From contig OZ026600.1 in the NCBI GenBank assembly GCA_964020085.1, positions 37,177,919 through 37,241,918 of the forward strand: a stretch of DNA of 64,000 bases, written 5' to 3'. This stretch comes from Micromussa lordhowensis. Lineage: Eukaryota > Cnidaria > Anthozoa > Scleractinia > Lobophylliidae. The position numbers and the translations under genes are program-made. The notes beneath the pieces are model-generated. The model had not been told where the DNA came from. It was given only the letters and a program-made list of their open reading frames with translations, and made no database searches. Numbering within the stretch: position 1 is the stretch's first letter; every line of letters begins with the position of its first letter. Below, piece after piece: positions 43,735-55,068 of this stretch.

Positions 43735-44490
43735 TTATTTTTTCAGGGTTGGTTGTATTATTTTAAATGTCCTCTCATGAGCTGTATGTTTCCTCTTTCG
43801 AGTCATACAATGGTGGTCAGAAAAAACCCCTTGTTCTTTAAGCTTTGGATATTGATCATTGTGCTGATTTTCAAATCCAGAGCCATTAGAGACTGTTGAT
43901 ACATAATGTATTTCATCAACATGACCAATGTATATTGTAGTGGGTGGTTGTTGTGAAGAATCATCTGGTTCTATTAATGTTACGCCTGCAAAATTCTCAT
44001 TGGATTCTACAATATAAATTTGAACATTTTGAGACTCAGCAACTGCTTGAACGATTATTGCATCACACCATGTACCTTGCATTGACATGTTAATTAAGTA
44101 ATCATTCCATGAGTTTTCTGTGTTGCTTTCAATAAAACGTTCAGGATGATTCCTTAGGTATTGAATACCAGCAAGTCTAATGTGCAAGTGATGATTAGGA
44201 TCACCAAATAGCTGATGTGAAACAGCTCTGAAAAAGCAGTCACCTTCACCGCCAACATCTAAAGGTCTCAATCCCAGCAGACGTAATCGATAGTTTAACA
44301 ATATAGTAGAACCTAGTGTCAGTGTTGTTTTATCATGACCATTTTGATCAGGTCCGGGGTTTAATTCGATATCTCCAGATTGCAAGAGCTTCATTCTTGA
44401 TACACAATATCTTTTGGTGCAGGAAGCTGTTTTTACTTTTTTGTTGTTTACTGAACAAGAACTATTAACTTCATTGGTGTTTTGTGACAT
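43735..44490 (-). CDS. OTU-family cysteine protease with an N-terminal 2A peptide
   Basis: ATG at 44490, 251 codons. Residues 34-47 read LLQSGDIELNPGP, an exact match to the 2A ribosome-skipping consensus (D-x-E-x-N-P-G-P). Translation would release the first 46 residues and restart at the final proline. The OTU domain follows: GGEGDCFFRAVSHQLFGDP holds the Asp and catalytic Cys, GTWCDAIIVQAVAE is the conserved middle, and HVDEIHYVSTV supplies the catalytic His. A basic tail (RKRKHTAHERTFK) could be a nuclear signal. OTU enzymes are deubiquitinases; OTU domains occur in some animal Helitrons, and 2A peptides occur in several retrotransposons. All catalytic positions are intact. Its start overlaps an upstream frame at an A7 run. 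Confidence 0.85.
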   Translation of the reverse strand: MSQNTNEVNSSCSVNNKKVKTASCTKRYCVSRMKLLQSGDIELNPGPDQNGHDKTTLTLGSTILLNYRLRLLGLRPLDVGGEGDCFFRAVSHQLFGDPNHHLHIRLAGIQYLRNHPERFIESNTENSWNDYLINMSMQGTWCDAIIVQAVAESQNVQIYIVESNENFAGVTLIEPDDSSQQPPTTIYIGHVDEIHYVSTVSNGSGFENQHNDQYPKLKEQGVFSDHHCMTRKRKHTAHERTFKIIQPTLKK

Positions 44491-44902
44491 TTTTTTGTAT
44501 TGTCAGTTTCTTAACATTGAGAAATTTTGAGAAGAAACAATTGCATCGGTGTAAATATGTTATATACCACAACTTAAAGCGAGTCAATAAGCTGTACAAA
44601 CGTGAAGATTTCGGAGTTGATTTTCTAAGAATATGCTTTAGCTTACACCTAGCTTTTCTCTTTCTCATGAGATTTATAATCCTCTTCGCCGGTAATCTCG
44701 ATGGCTCTCGATCTCTGCGTGATTTTGCTTGTTTGCATACTTTCCTACGCAACGCATCCTCGTGGACGCTGGGGATTGCATTCAAAGATTTCTCAAAATC
44801 AACCCTTGGATGGATGTTTAAATTTAATTTACTAGCTCCAGCACAACTTTGTGGATATAAAAAGGCCACAGCTTTCGCGCGTGTTCGGCAGACGAAAGGC
44901 AT
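44471..44902 (-). CDS. Basic ORF overlapping the 2A-OTU gene
   Basis: From an ATG at 44902 (frame open to 44956 and beyond) it encodes about 143 residues rich in Lys and Arg (SRRDREPSRLPAKRIINLMR; RKRKARCKLKH). Not recognised. Its last codons overlap the start of the OTU gene by 20 bases. At the overlap a run of seven A (minus strand) would let a -1 slip, or a single-base indel, join it in frame to the 2A leader, making it the upstream product of a 2A-separated polyprotein. Alternatively it is a separate small gene or chance. Confidence 0.4.
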   Translation of the reverse strand: MPFVCRTRAKAVAFLYPQSCAGASKLNLNIHPRVDFEKSLNAIPSVHEDALRRKVCKQAKSRRDREPSRLPAKRIINLMRKRKARCKLKHILRKSTPKSSRLYSLLTRFKLWYITYLHRCNCFFSKFLNVKKLTIQKNVTKHQ

Positions 44903-44984
44903 TTTCTCTTCGCATTTTTTAGCTGAGAATTTTCTTGTACTGTTTACATTTTCCACGAATTCGAAGGGTCTATGTAATCCCTTA

Positions 44985-45166
44985 GGGCTGGTTCACACTT
45001 TGACATAAGCATAAGCATAAGCCGACATACGCAGAAGCAGTAAGACGCAGATAATTAGCACCTTTTATTAGGGAAATTTCCAACAAAAGGCGCTAATTAT
45101 CAACATCTTACTGCGTCTGCGTATGTCGGCTTATGCTTATGCTTATGTCAAAGTGTGAACCAGCCC
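44985..45166. mobile_element. Harbinger-type MITE, 182 bp, TTA duplication
   Basis: Ends GGGCTGGTTCACACTTTGAC and complement, with nearly complete fold-back arms (AAGCATAAGCATAAGCCGAC). TTA is present on both sides (44982-44984 and 45167-45169), the classic PIF/Harbinger target duplication. Confidence 0.9.
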
Positions 45167-45182
45167 TTAGTAGGCTTAAAAA

Positions 45183-45366
45183 TCCCCAAAAGGGGTTGAT
45201 TTGATCCCCAAAGGAATTTTTCTTTCCCCAAACGGGGCTGATTTGATCCCCAAAGGGATTTTTCTTTCCCCAAACGGGGCTGTTTTGATCCCCGAAGGGC
45301 TTTTTCTTTCCCCAAACGGGGCTGATTTGATCCCCAAAGGGATTTTTCTTTCCCCAACCGGGCTGG
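45183..45366. repeat. 42-bp minisatellite, about four copies
   Basis: Unit containing GATTTGATCCCCAAAGGGAT followed by TTTTCTTTCCCCAAACGGGG. 42 is divisible by three, so open frames run through it on both strands with a 14-residue period. I regard these as by-products. Confidence 0.9.
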
Positions 45367-45865
45367 AAAAGCTTAATTCTGTCGACAGTAGCGACTGGTA
45401 ATGCGTGGAGATTCTGCCGGCGACGGAATTCGACTTCAGCACATTTTCCAATACCTTTCATTCCACCGGAACAACACGCAGTTCGAAAGCTCTGGCACAC
45501 TGAGAAAATCCATTTAAAGATAGTCATCACAAATAAAAGGTAAGAAAAGCAAAGAAGAACACTTACCTCAAGGAGAAGTCGGCAGAAAAGATACCAATGT
45601 GACGTTGACCTCGCAAAATACCCGGTAAAAAAACAAAACCAATATGGCGTTCACCGTTTACCTCGCGTTTGCCGTCTTCGTCAACATGAAAAGCACATGG
45701 TCATGATAGCGATCATCGTTGTCACTTTCTTACATTCGATTGGCTCCGATTGCCATGATTCTCGAGTTGTCGTGTTATCCCACATACAATTGGCTCCGAT
45801 TGTTACAGGTTTGTCGCATCGGGAACCGAAATATTTACGAGGAAGTATTTGATTACTATTTAACA

Positions 45866-45964
45866 ATTAGATTATGAGCTCGAGATTTCTATGAGGTGAT
45901 AGTTGATGAGGCCGAAGGCCGAATCAACTATCGCCTCATAGAAATCGAGAGCGAATAATCTAGT
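45866..45964. repeat. Palindrome within the array unit
   Basis: AGATTTCTATGAGGTGATAG and its mirror CTATCGCCTCATAGAAATC enclose GGCCGAAGGCC. Repeated at +2,643 and +5,286. A cruciform-forming sequence close to the left edge of each unit. Confidence 0.8.
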
Positions 45965-47213
45965 TGTTTTAGTAGAATTCTAACTGAAATTAACGCAAAT
46001 AACGGCTTCCAATGATTTTCCCACGCATTATTGAACTTTACCCATAAACAAAGTTGAACGTATCGAACTGTCCTTGGCAAATTTGCAGTTGTTTACGTGC
46101 GTACCCGCTTTTTCAATATTTTCAAGTTTTTAAAGTCAAGATACCTTAAAAGTGCTTCTTTTAGTCTTCTCAGGAATTTAATTACCCGTTTACATCTAAA
46201 ATTCATTCCAAAACTTCGGAAAAACTATAAAAACATCGCATTTCTAGGACGACCGGCGGTCAACTGTACTCTAATGGCTGATAGTATACGAGTAGCTCAG
46301 CCAATCAGATTGCAGCATTTGCATTAGTATACTAGTAGAATTCTACTAATACCAGATATATCTACCTCATGTACGCTTTCATGAAGATGAAACTCCAGTA
46401 AAACCTTGTGAAAATCTCGGACATTTTGTGTTATATGAAGTGGATATCGCCCGCAACACCATCTCATAGTGTCTGTGCATAATTTATGCAGCAGACACAA
46501 AAACGGCTGAACATGACAACACAACAAATTTCGCGCGAAAATAAGCCATTCAAATTTAGATGTGGGTGGAGCTGTGACACCTTTGTGACATTGTACGACC
46601 CCCGCTTAGAACGAATTCGCTGTATGAAAAGCCGACAGTCGGTTTCTCGCCTCACACGCCCTACGGGCGTGTGAGGCTCGCGCGCTTCACACGCGAGGAT
46701 CACGCTTACGGCGCTTCGCGCCTTCCGGAAAACGTCCGAAAACGACTGTTTTGCAGTCTATTGTTTAAACTTCAGAGTCGTCGAGCAACTCCAAAGCAAA
46801 TAAAAAGGTAAAAAAGGCAAAGAGTCCACCGTTTGTTTCCTTTTGTTAATTTGTATCTTCGCGCGAAACTTGGAACGCGATGGCCTGGGACAAGTTAGTC
46901 CACCCAACTGGAAAATACTGTTCTATTCGTCACATTGAATGCCTTGGAATTTAAAACCGGAATATTTGGTCGAATGGAAAGCGTCCCCGCGATAAGTGAA
47001 GCGTAAATGTCTAGAGCTCCAGTTTTTCTAAAGGAAAGTGACTCTTGCGGGAAGGAAACCAGCAGAGTTGGGTAAAGCTGATCGTTTGTTTTGGCAGCTA
47101 GCGATTTAAGCATGATCGTGAAAGCACAGCTCGTCAGGCGACGGGATGTCTGATGTTTACATCGAATGATACAAATCCTCTGGCAACTTTAAGTAGTTGA
47201 CTCGGCTTTCTGC

Positions 47214-47252
47214 TAGCCTGTTCAAGGCTTTCGGTTAACCAGGAGCAGGCTA
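47214..47252. mobile_element. 39-bp micro-copy of the TAGCCTG MITE family
   Basis: TAGCCTGTTC ... GAGCAGGCTA flanked by GCTTTCTGC (47205-47213) and GCCTTCTGC (47253-47261), a 9-base duplication with one mismatch. Copies at 49857 and 52500 through the triplication. Too short to be more than an extreme deletion derivative. Confidence 0.6.
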
Positions 47253-47773
47253 GCCTTCTGCCTAATCAACTGTTACTTCATAGAAATCTGGAGCCCATAA
47301 CTTAAGGTGATTCCCGGGTAAAAGAACCCGCCATAGATTTCCGATGAAACTTGTATGGTGTCATTACAGTACAAGGAGATGTTAAAAACGTAATAAAAAG
47401 AGGGGGTCACCGTGCTTGTTTTCATGCCACGATGTTGACAAATATGGTTATTTTGGTGACTTATGGTTATCTCAGTGCGTAACAAATAAGCTCGATTATT
47501 TTTCAATGCGGCGTGTTATATCACACAGAATTCGACTGTCTTTGATTGCTTATTCATCTACGTCCCAGAAGAAAGGGCTTCAAATACCCTGCATTATTAA
47601 CTGATATTTTTATCCTTTAAAGGAAACATAATTTGGACTTGCTCTAATGGGCCCGTTACGTCTCTATCTGTAGCATTTATTTCATTTGCCAAAAAAGTAG
47701 CCATAGATTTCTGCCAAATGTTTTCTCAGTTATTGCGGATATTGTTCTCATTGAATTTATAAAATAAAAAGTA

Positions 47774-48057
47774 GGGGTCAACGTGCTCGTTTAAGAAGAA
47801 ATTAGCTTTTATCTCGCTATCGAGCTTAGTTTGAAGAAAATCTCTTATGTTTTGTACGCGCGCTGATGACGCAAAATTCGTGCGCAGTAGGAATGCGCAA
47901 TGCAAAACTCGGGAATGTAATTCCTTAGTATTGCATCGCGCATCCCTACTACGCACGATTTTCGCGTCATTAGCGCGCGCACATGAGCGCATGCGCGTAC
48001 AAAACCTAAGAGATTTAGCTAAATGCTACTTTTCTCTTAAACGAGCACGGTGACCCC
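47774..48057. mobile_element. 284-bp fold-back element in each array unit
   Basis: GGGGTCAACGTGCTCGTTTAAG at the left mirrors CTTAAACGAGCACGGTGACCCC at the right. The interior is also palindromic (TTTTGTACGCGCGCTGATGA and complement). Copies at +2,643 and +5,286. A related terminus, GGGGGTCACCGTGCTTGTTT, lies at 47403 and, inverted, just outside the array at about 53660. Confidence 0.8.
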
Positions 48058-51000
48058 CGATTTTGTTTTTTTGGTATTTGCTAAGAACAGTTTAAAAAAG
48101 AATATATTTGAAGAAGGAAAAAAGTTTGATAGTAGAACAAGGCGAGGACTTCAAGCTAACCACGGAACTTTCCGAAATAGTGCAATGTTCACGCAACCAG
48201 GCAATCAAAAACAGCTTAAATGAATTAATACTACTTATGTGAATAAAAGAAGCTTTACTTTCAAGATAAAATTTTGTGTCTTTCAAGTAATAAAGACTTA
48301 ATTCTGTATGAAGATGATTCGAAGTTTTAACGCGCAACCATGGTCATGATAGCGATCATCGTTGTCACTTTCTTACATTCGATTGGCTCCGATTGCCATG
48401 ATTCTCGAGTTGTCGTGTTATCCCACATACAATTGGCTCCGATTGTTACAGGTTTGTCGCATCGGGAACCGAAATATTTACGAGGAAGTATTTGATTACT
48501 ATTTAACAATTAGATTATGAGCTCGAGATTTCTATGAGGTGATAGTTGATGAGGCCGAAGGCCGAATCAACTATCGCCTCATAGAAATCGAGAGCGAATA
48601 ATCTAGTTGTTTTAGTAGAATTCTAACTGAAATTAACGCAAATAACGGCTTCCAATGATTTTCCCACGCATTATTGAACTTTACCCATAAACAAAGTTGA
48701 ACGTATCGAACTGTCCTTGGCAAATTTGCAGTTGTTTACGTGCGTACCCGCTTTTTCAATATTTTCAAGTTTTTAAAGTCAAGATACCTTAAAAGTGCTT
48801 CTTTTAGTCTTCTCAGGAATTTAATTACCCGTTTACATCTAAAATTCATTCCAAAACTTCGGAAAAACTATAAAAACATCGCATTTCTAGGACGACCGGC
48901 GGTCAACTGTACTCTAATGGCTGATAGTATACGAGTAGCTCAGCCAATCAGATTGCAGCATTTGCATTAGTATACTAGTAGAATTCTACTAATACCAGAT
49001 ATATCTACCTCATGTACGCTTTCATGAAGATGAAACTCCAGTAAAACCTTGTGAAAATCTCGGACATTTTGTGTTATATGAAGTGGATATCGCCCGCAAC
49101 ACCATCTCATAGTGTCTGTGCATAATTTATGCAGCAGACACAAAAACGGCTGAACATGACAACACAACAAATTTCGCGCGAAAATAAGCCATTCAAATTT
49201 AGATGTGGGTGGAGCTGTGACACCTTTGTGACATTGTACGACCCCCGCTTAGAACGAATTCGCTGTATGAAAAGCCGACAGTCGGTTTCTCGCCTCACAC
49301 GCCCTACGGGCGTGTGAGGCTCGCGCGCTTCACACGCGAGGATCACGCTTACGGCGCTTCGCGCCTTCCGGAAAACGTCCGAAAACGACTGTTTTGCAGT
49401 CTATTGTTTAAACTTCAGAGTCGTCGAGCAACTCCAAAGCAAATAAAAAGGTAAAAAAGGCAAAGAGTCCACCGTTTGTTTCCTTTTGTTAATTTGTATC
49501 TTCGCGCGAAACTTGGAACGCGATGGCCTGGGACAAGTTAGTCCACCCAACTGGAAAATACTGTTCTATTCGTCACATTGAATGCCTTGGAATTTAAAAC
49601 CGGAATATTTGGTCGAATGGAAAGCGTCCCCGCGATAAGTGAAGCGTAAATGTCTAGAGCTCCAGTTTTTCTAAAGGAAAGTGACTCTTGCGGGAAGGAA
49701 ACCAGCAGAGTTGGGTAAAGCTGATCGTTTGTTTTGGCAGCTAGCGATTTAAGCATGATCGTGAAAGCACAGCTCGTCAGGCGACGGGATGTCTGATGTT
49801 TACATCGAATGATACAAATCCTCTGGCAACTTTAAGTAGTTGACTCGGCTTTCTGCTAGCCTGTTCAAGGCTTTCGGTTAACCAGGAGCAGGCTAGCCTT
49901 CTGCCTAATCAACTGTTACTTCATAGAAATCTGGAGCCCATAACTTAAGGTGATTCCCGGGTAAAAGAACCCGCCATAGATTTCCGATGAAACTTGTATG
50001 GTGTCATTACAGTACAAGGAGATGTTAAAAACGTAATAAAAAGAGGGGGTCACCGTGCTTGTTTTCATGCCACGATGTTGACAAATATGGTTATTTTGGT
50101 GACTTATGGTTATCTCAGTGCGTAACAAATAAGCTCGATTATTTTTCAATGCGGCGTGTTATATCACACAGAATTCGACTGTCTTTGATTGCTTATTCAT
50201 CTACGTCCCAGAAGAAAGGGCTTCAAATACCCTGCATTATTAACTGATATTTTTATCCTTTAAAGGAAACATAATTTGGACTTGCTCTAATGGGCCCGTT
50301 ACGTCTCTATCTGTAGCATTTATTTCATTTGCCAAAAAAGTAGCCATAGATTTCTGCCAAATGTTTTCTCAGTTATTGCGGATATTGTTCTCATTGAATT
50401 TATAAAATAAAAAGTAGGGGTCAACGTGCTCGTTTAAGAAGAAATTAGCTTTTATCTCGCTATCGAGCTTAGTTTGAAGGAAATCTCTTATGTTTTGTAC
50501 GCGCGCTGATGACGCAAAATTCGTGCGCAGTAGGAATGCGCAATGCAAAACTCGGGAATGTAATTCCTTAGTATTGCATCGCGCATCCCTACTACGCACG
50601 ATTTTCGCGTCATTAGCGCGCGCACATGAGCGCATGCGCGTACAAAACCTAAGAGATTTAGCTAAATGCTACTTTTCTCTTAAACGAGCACGGTGACCCC
50701 CGATTTTGTTTTTTTGGTATTTGCTAAGAACAGTTTAAAAAAGAATATATTTGAAGAAGGAAAAAAGTTTGATAGTAGAACAAGGCGAGGACTTCAAGCT
50801 AACCACGGAACTTTCCGAAATAGTGCAATGTTCACGCAACCAGGCAATCAAAAACAGCTTAAATGAATTAATACTACTTATGTGAATAAAAGAAGCTTTA
50901 CTTTCAAGATAAAATTTTGTGTCTTTCAAGTAATAAAGACTTAATTCTGTATGAAGATGATTCGAAGTTTTAACGCGCAACCATGGTCATGATAGCGATC

Positions 51001-53626
51001 ATCGTTGTCACTTTCTTACATTCGATTGGCTCCGATTGCCATGATTCTCGAGTTGTCGTGTTATCCCACATACAATTGGCTCCGATTGTTACAGGTTTGT
51101 CGCATCGGGAACCGAAATATTTACGAGGAAGTATTTGATTACTATTTAACAATTAGATTATGAGCTCGAGATTTCTATGAGGTGATAGTTGATGAGGCCG
51201 AAGGCCGAATCAACTATCGCCTCATAGAAATCGAGAGCGAATAATCTAGTTGTTTTAGTAGAATTCTAACTGAAATTAACGCAAATAACGGCTTCCAATG
51301 ATTTTCCCACGCATTATTGAACTTTACCCATAAACAAAGTTGAACGTATCGAACTGTCCTTGGCAAATTTGCAGTTGTTTACGTGCGTACCCGCTTTTTC
51401 AATATTTTCAAGTTTTTAAAGTCAAGATACCTTAAAAGTGCTTCTTTTAGTCTTCTCAGGAATTTAATTACCCGTTTACATCTAAAATTCATTCCAAAAC
51501 TTCGGAAAAACTATAAAAACATCGCATTTCTAGGACGACCGGCGGTCAACTGTACTCTAATGGCTGATAGTATACGAGTAGCTCAGCCAATCAGATTGCA
51601 GCATTTGCATTAGTATACTAGTAGAATTCTACTAATACCAGATATATCTACCTCATGTACGCTTTCATGAAGATGAAACTCCAGTAAAACCTTGTGAAAA
51701 TCTCGGACATTTTGTGTTATATGAAGTGGATATCGCCCGCAACACCATCTCATAGTGTCTGTGCATAATTTATGCAGCAGACACAAAAACGGCTGAACAT
51801 GACAACACAACAAATTTCGCGCGAAAATAAGCCATTCAAATTTAGATGTGGGTGGAGCTGTGACACCTTTGTGACATTGTACGACCCCCGCTTAGAACGA
51901 ATTCGCTGTATGAAAAGCCGACAGTCGGTTTCTCGCCTCACACGCCCTACGGGCGTGTGAGGCTCGCGCGCTTCACACGCGAGGATCACGCTTACGGCGC
52001 TTCGCGCCTTCCGGAAAACGTCCGAAAACGACTGTTTTGCAGTCTATTGTTTAAACTTCAGAGTCGTCGAGCAACTCCAAAGCAAATAAAAAGGTAAAAA
52101 AGGCAAAGAGTCCACCGTTTGTTTCCTTTTGTTAATTTGTATCTTCGCGCGAAACTTGGAACGCGATGGCCTGGGACAAGTTAGTCCACCCAACTGGAAA
52201 ATACTGTTCTATTCGTCACATTGAATGCCTTGGAATTTAAAACCGGAATATTTGGTCGAATGGAAAGCGTCCCCGCGATAAGTGAAGCGTAAATGTCTAG
52301 AGCTCCAGTTTTTCTAAAGGAAAGTGACTCTTGCGGGAAGGAAACCAGCAGAGTTGGGTAAAGCTGATCGTTTGTTTTGGCAGCTAGCGATCTAAGCATG
52401 ATCGTGAAAGCACAGCTCGTCAGGCGACGGGATGTCTGATGTTTACATCGAATGATACAAATCCTCTGGCAACTTTAAGTAGTTGACTCGGCTTTCTGCT
52501 AGCCTGTTCAAGGCTTTCGGTTAACCAGGAGCAGGCTAGCCTTCTGCCTAATCAACTGTTACTTCATAGAAATCTGGAGCCCATAACTTAAGGTGATTCC
52601 CGGGTAAAAGAACCCGCCATAGATTTCCGATGAAACTTGTATGGTGTCATTACAGTACAAGGAGATGTTAAAAACGTAATAAAAAGAGGGGGTCACCGTG
52701 CTTGTTTTCATGCCACGATGTTGACAAATATGGTTATTTTGGTGACTTATGGTTATCTCAGTGCGTAACAAATAAGCTCGATTATTTTTCAATGCGGCGT
52801 GTTATATCACACAGAATTCGACTGTCTTTGATTGCTTATTCATCTACGTCCCAGAAGAAAGGGCTTCAAATACCCTGCATTATTAACTGATATTTTTATC
52901 CTTTAAAGGAAACATAATTTGGACTTGCTCTAATGGGCCCGTTACGTCTCTATCTGTAGCATTTATTTCATTTGCCAAAAAAGTAGCCATAGATTTCTGC
53001 CAAATGTTTTCTCAGTTATTGCGGATATTGTTCTCATTGAATTTATAAAATAAAAAGTAGGGGTCAACGTGCTCGTTTAAGAAGAAATTAGCTTTTATCT
53101 CGCTATCGAGCTTAGTTTGAAGGAAATCTCTTATGTTTTGTACGCGCGCTGATGACGCAAAATTCGTGCGCAGTAGGAATGCGCAATGCAAAACTCGGGA
53201 ATGTAATTCCTTAGTATTGCATCGCGCATCCCTACTACGCACCATTTTCGCGTCATTAGCGCGCGCACATGAGCGCATGCGCGTACAAAACCTAAGAGAT
53301 TTAGCTAAATGCTACTTTTCTCTTAAACGAGCACGGTGACCCCCGATTTTGTTTTTTTGGTATTTGCTAAGAACAGTTTAAAAAAGAATATATTTGAAGA
53401 AGGAAAAAAGTTTGATAGTAGAACAAGGCGAGGACTTCAAGCTAACCACGGAACTTTCCGAAATAGTGCAATGTTCACGCAACCAGGCAATCAAAAACAG
53501 CTTAAATGAATTAATACTACTTATGTGAATAAAAGAAGCTTTACTTTCAAGATAAAATTTTGTGTCTTTCAAGTAATAAAGACTTAATTCTGTATGAAGA
53601 TGATTCGAAGTTTTAACGCGCAACCA

Positions 53627-53869
53627 GTAAAAATACCCCATTTTCAGAGCCTGCTGACGCGTAAACAAGCACGGTGACCCCATTTTTTTTTTTTTTTTTG
53701 CATTTTTTGAATGTTCATATCATGAATGTTAACTATGCCAAGTTTCAAAAAAGGGTTGGACAGTAGAGAAATTTCAAGGGAATTACCTTAACTGGTAAAA
53801 GAAATGCATCCAGGAACCCATGACCTTATACATCTGCGCACTGCCGATCAATTCTTTTTTTCTTTACAG
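53627..53869. other. Right flank of the array to the kinase-Rab acceptor
   Basis: Contains AAACAAGCACGGTGACCCC (the inverted partner of a motif inside the array) followed by a T-rich run, then the pyrimidine tract and acceptor TTTCTTTACAG of the kinase-Rab gene. Confidence 0.6.
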
Positions 53870-54635
53870 ACGGCGGCATAGTGCCCGAAACCATTCGTCG
53901 AAGCGAGGATCTTAATGAAATGAATCCCGATCACCCTTTGCGTTCTCTCGTTTTGGGCTGTCTTCAAAGTCTACCTGAGGATCGACCAGCGGCCGTGGAT
54001 TTGGTTAATGCACTCACCAACTTCAAGGAAAGCAATGATTTTTACCCATCTCAAAATAACGCTGAATTACAAAGGTCGATCCATCGAGTTCATGCTAGCC
54101 AGTATGACTACGAGTTCAAAGTTGTCATGCTTGGAGACAACCTAGTCGGAAAAACAAGCATTGTAACTAAATTTGTCAGGCCCAATCTTCCATTTCAAGA
54201 CCTATTACCAATGACTATTACATATGGACAATACATTTATGCGCCATTTAAAGTCAATGGCAAGTCTATTCGGCTCCAAATTGTTGATACATCAGGACAG
54301 TATAACACCACGAGCTCACTTCCGCAGCTGTACAGAGGGGCTCATGGAGCCGCTGTTGTTTTTGACGTGGGCTCGTGGGATTCTCTGGTGAGTGTTCACC
54401 AATGGGTGCGCATGGTGCGGAAGAGATGTGGATATGAGATACCCATCATCCTCGTGGGAAACAGAACGGACAGTGAATCCAGGGAGGTGAACTTTGAAAC
54501 AGCTAAAGATCTGTGTGACCAATTCAATCTCTTTTACATTGAAGTAAGCGCCAAAACCGGTATAAACGTCGAAGAAACATTTTCTGTGTTAACAGAACAA
54601 TTGATTCATCAGAGAGATCCACGGGATTCTTCAAG
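53870..54635 (+). CDS. Second recognised exon of the kinase-Rab fusion: kinase C-lobe end plus Rab-like GTPase
   Basis: After the acceptor TTTACAG the frame reads DGGIVPETIRRSEDLNEM, then LVLGCLQSLPEDRPAAVDLV, the last helices of a TKL-type kinase domain that stops short in exon 1. About 45 residues later a complete Ras-superfamily G domain begins: VVMLGDNLVGKTSIVTKF (G1), IVDTSGQ (G3, with the catalytic Gln), ILVGNRTD (G4, Arg in the Lys position of NKxD), VSAKTG (G5). The sequence is Rab-like, not Roc-like, and no COR domain follows in this exon. It ends at a perfect donor (CAAG|GTAAGT), so more exons must follow, beyond or around the retroelements to the right. No CAAX or CC prenylation site is seen. 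Confidence 0.85.
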
Positions 54636-55036
54636 GTAAGTTATTTTTTATTCCTCCTTATGTTTTAGATTGTGAATAGGGGAATCCTTGTTTACAATAT
54701 TTGCCTCATTGGCATAAGCAATTCAGTTTTTGATGGAGTTACAAATAAATCAGTTCTGAATATTGAAAGGTCATAGTACGATTAGCTCTGCCAGTGAATT
54801 TGAGCCTGATGTATTGAATACTTTTTGTGCAACACGGCTTTAAAAACTCCAAATGTATGAGCTCATTAGCGCTTTTGCCACCCAGAAATTTGGCAGTTTT
54901 TGAAAGACAATTTCTCCCTGAATATTACACCCCAAGAGCTAAAAATTTCACCATGTACTGAGTTTCACTAGCTCTTTAGATGCCTGAAGTCAATTCTTAT
55001 CTAAAATGTTGCCTTCTGTACGCAAAGCCGTATGCA

Positions 55037-55068
<32 letters not shown>

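Larger units (their letters stand above)
45698..53626. repeat. Tandem triplication of a 2,643-bp non-coding unit
   Basis: Units 45698-48340, 48341-50983 and 50984-53626 are directly adjacent and exactly equal in length. I see three single-base differences: AAGAAAATC in unit 1 against AAGGAAATC in the others (47838), GATTTAAGC against GATCTAAGC in unit 3 (about 52391), and ACGCACGATT against ACGCACCATT in unit 3 (about 53243). No gene is evident; mirrored small frames come from palindromes. Each unit holds a palindrome at its offset 170-265, an inverted CACACGCCC/GGGCGTGTG hairpin, a micro-MITE and a large fold-back element. The near identity means a recent event or an assembly duplication. 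Confidence 0.95.
31176..53869 (+). other. 22.7-kb intron of the kinase-Rab gene carrying other genes
   Basis: It begins GTAATG after a phase-1 codon and ends TTTCTTTACAG. The two exons join into one codon (G+AC) and one kinase fold. Inside lie the RecQ-like, DUF6589, RPA-like and OTU genes, several MITEs, two minisatellites and the triplicated 2,643-bp array. Confidence 0.7.

Noticed and set aside
45108..45530. Repetitive protein frame (14-residue period) across the 42-bp repeat
   Set aside because: Both strands and several frames are open because 42 is divisible by three. No family resemblance, start or splice context.
46097..53683. Sets of 60-101-codon frames recurring every 2,643 bases
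   Set aside because: They are copies of the same non-coding unit; opposite-strand frames mirror each other because of palindromes. No protein motif seen.
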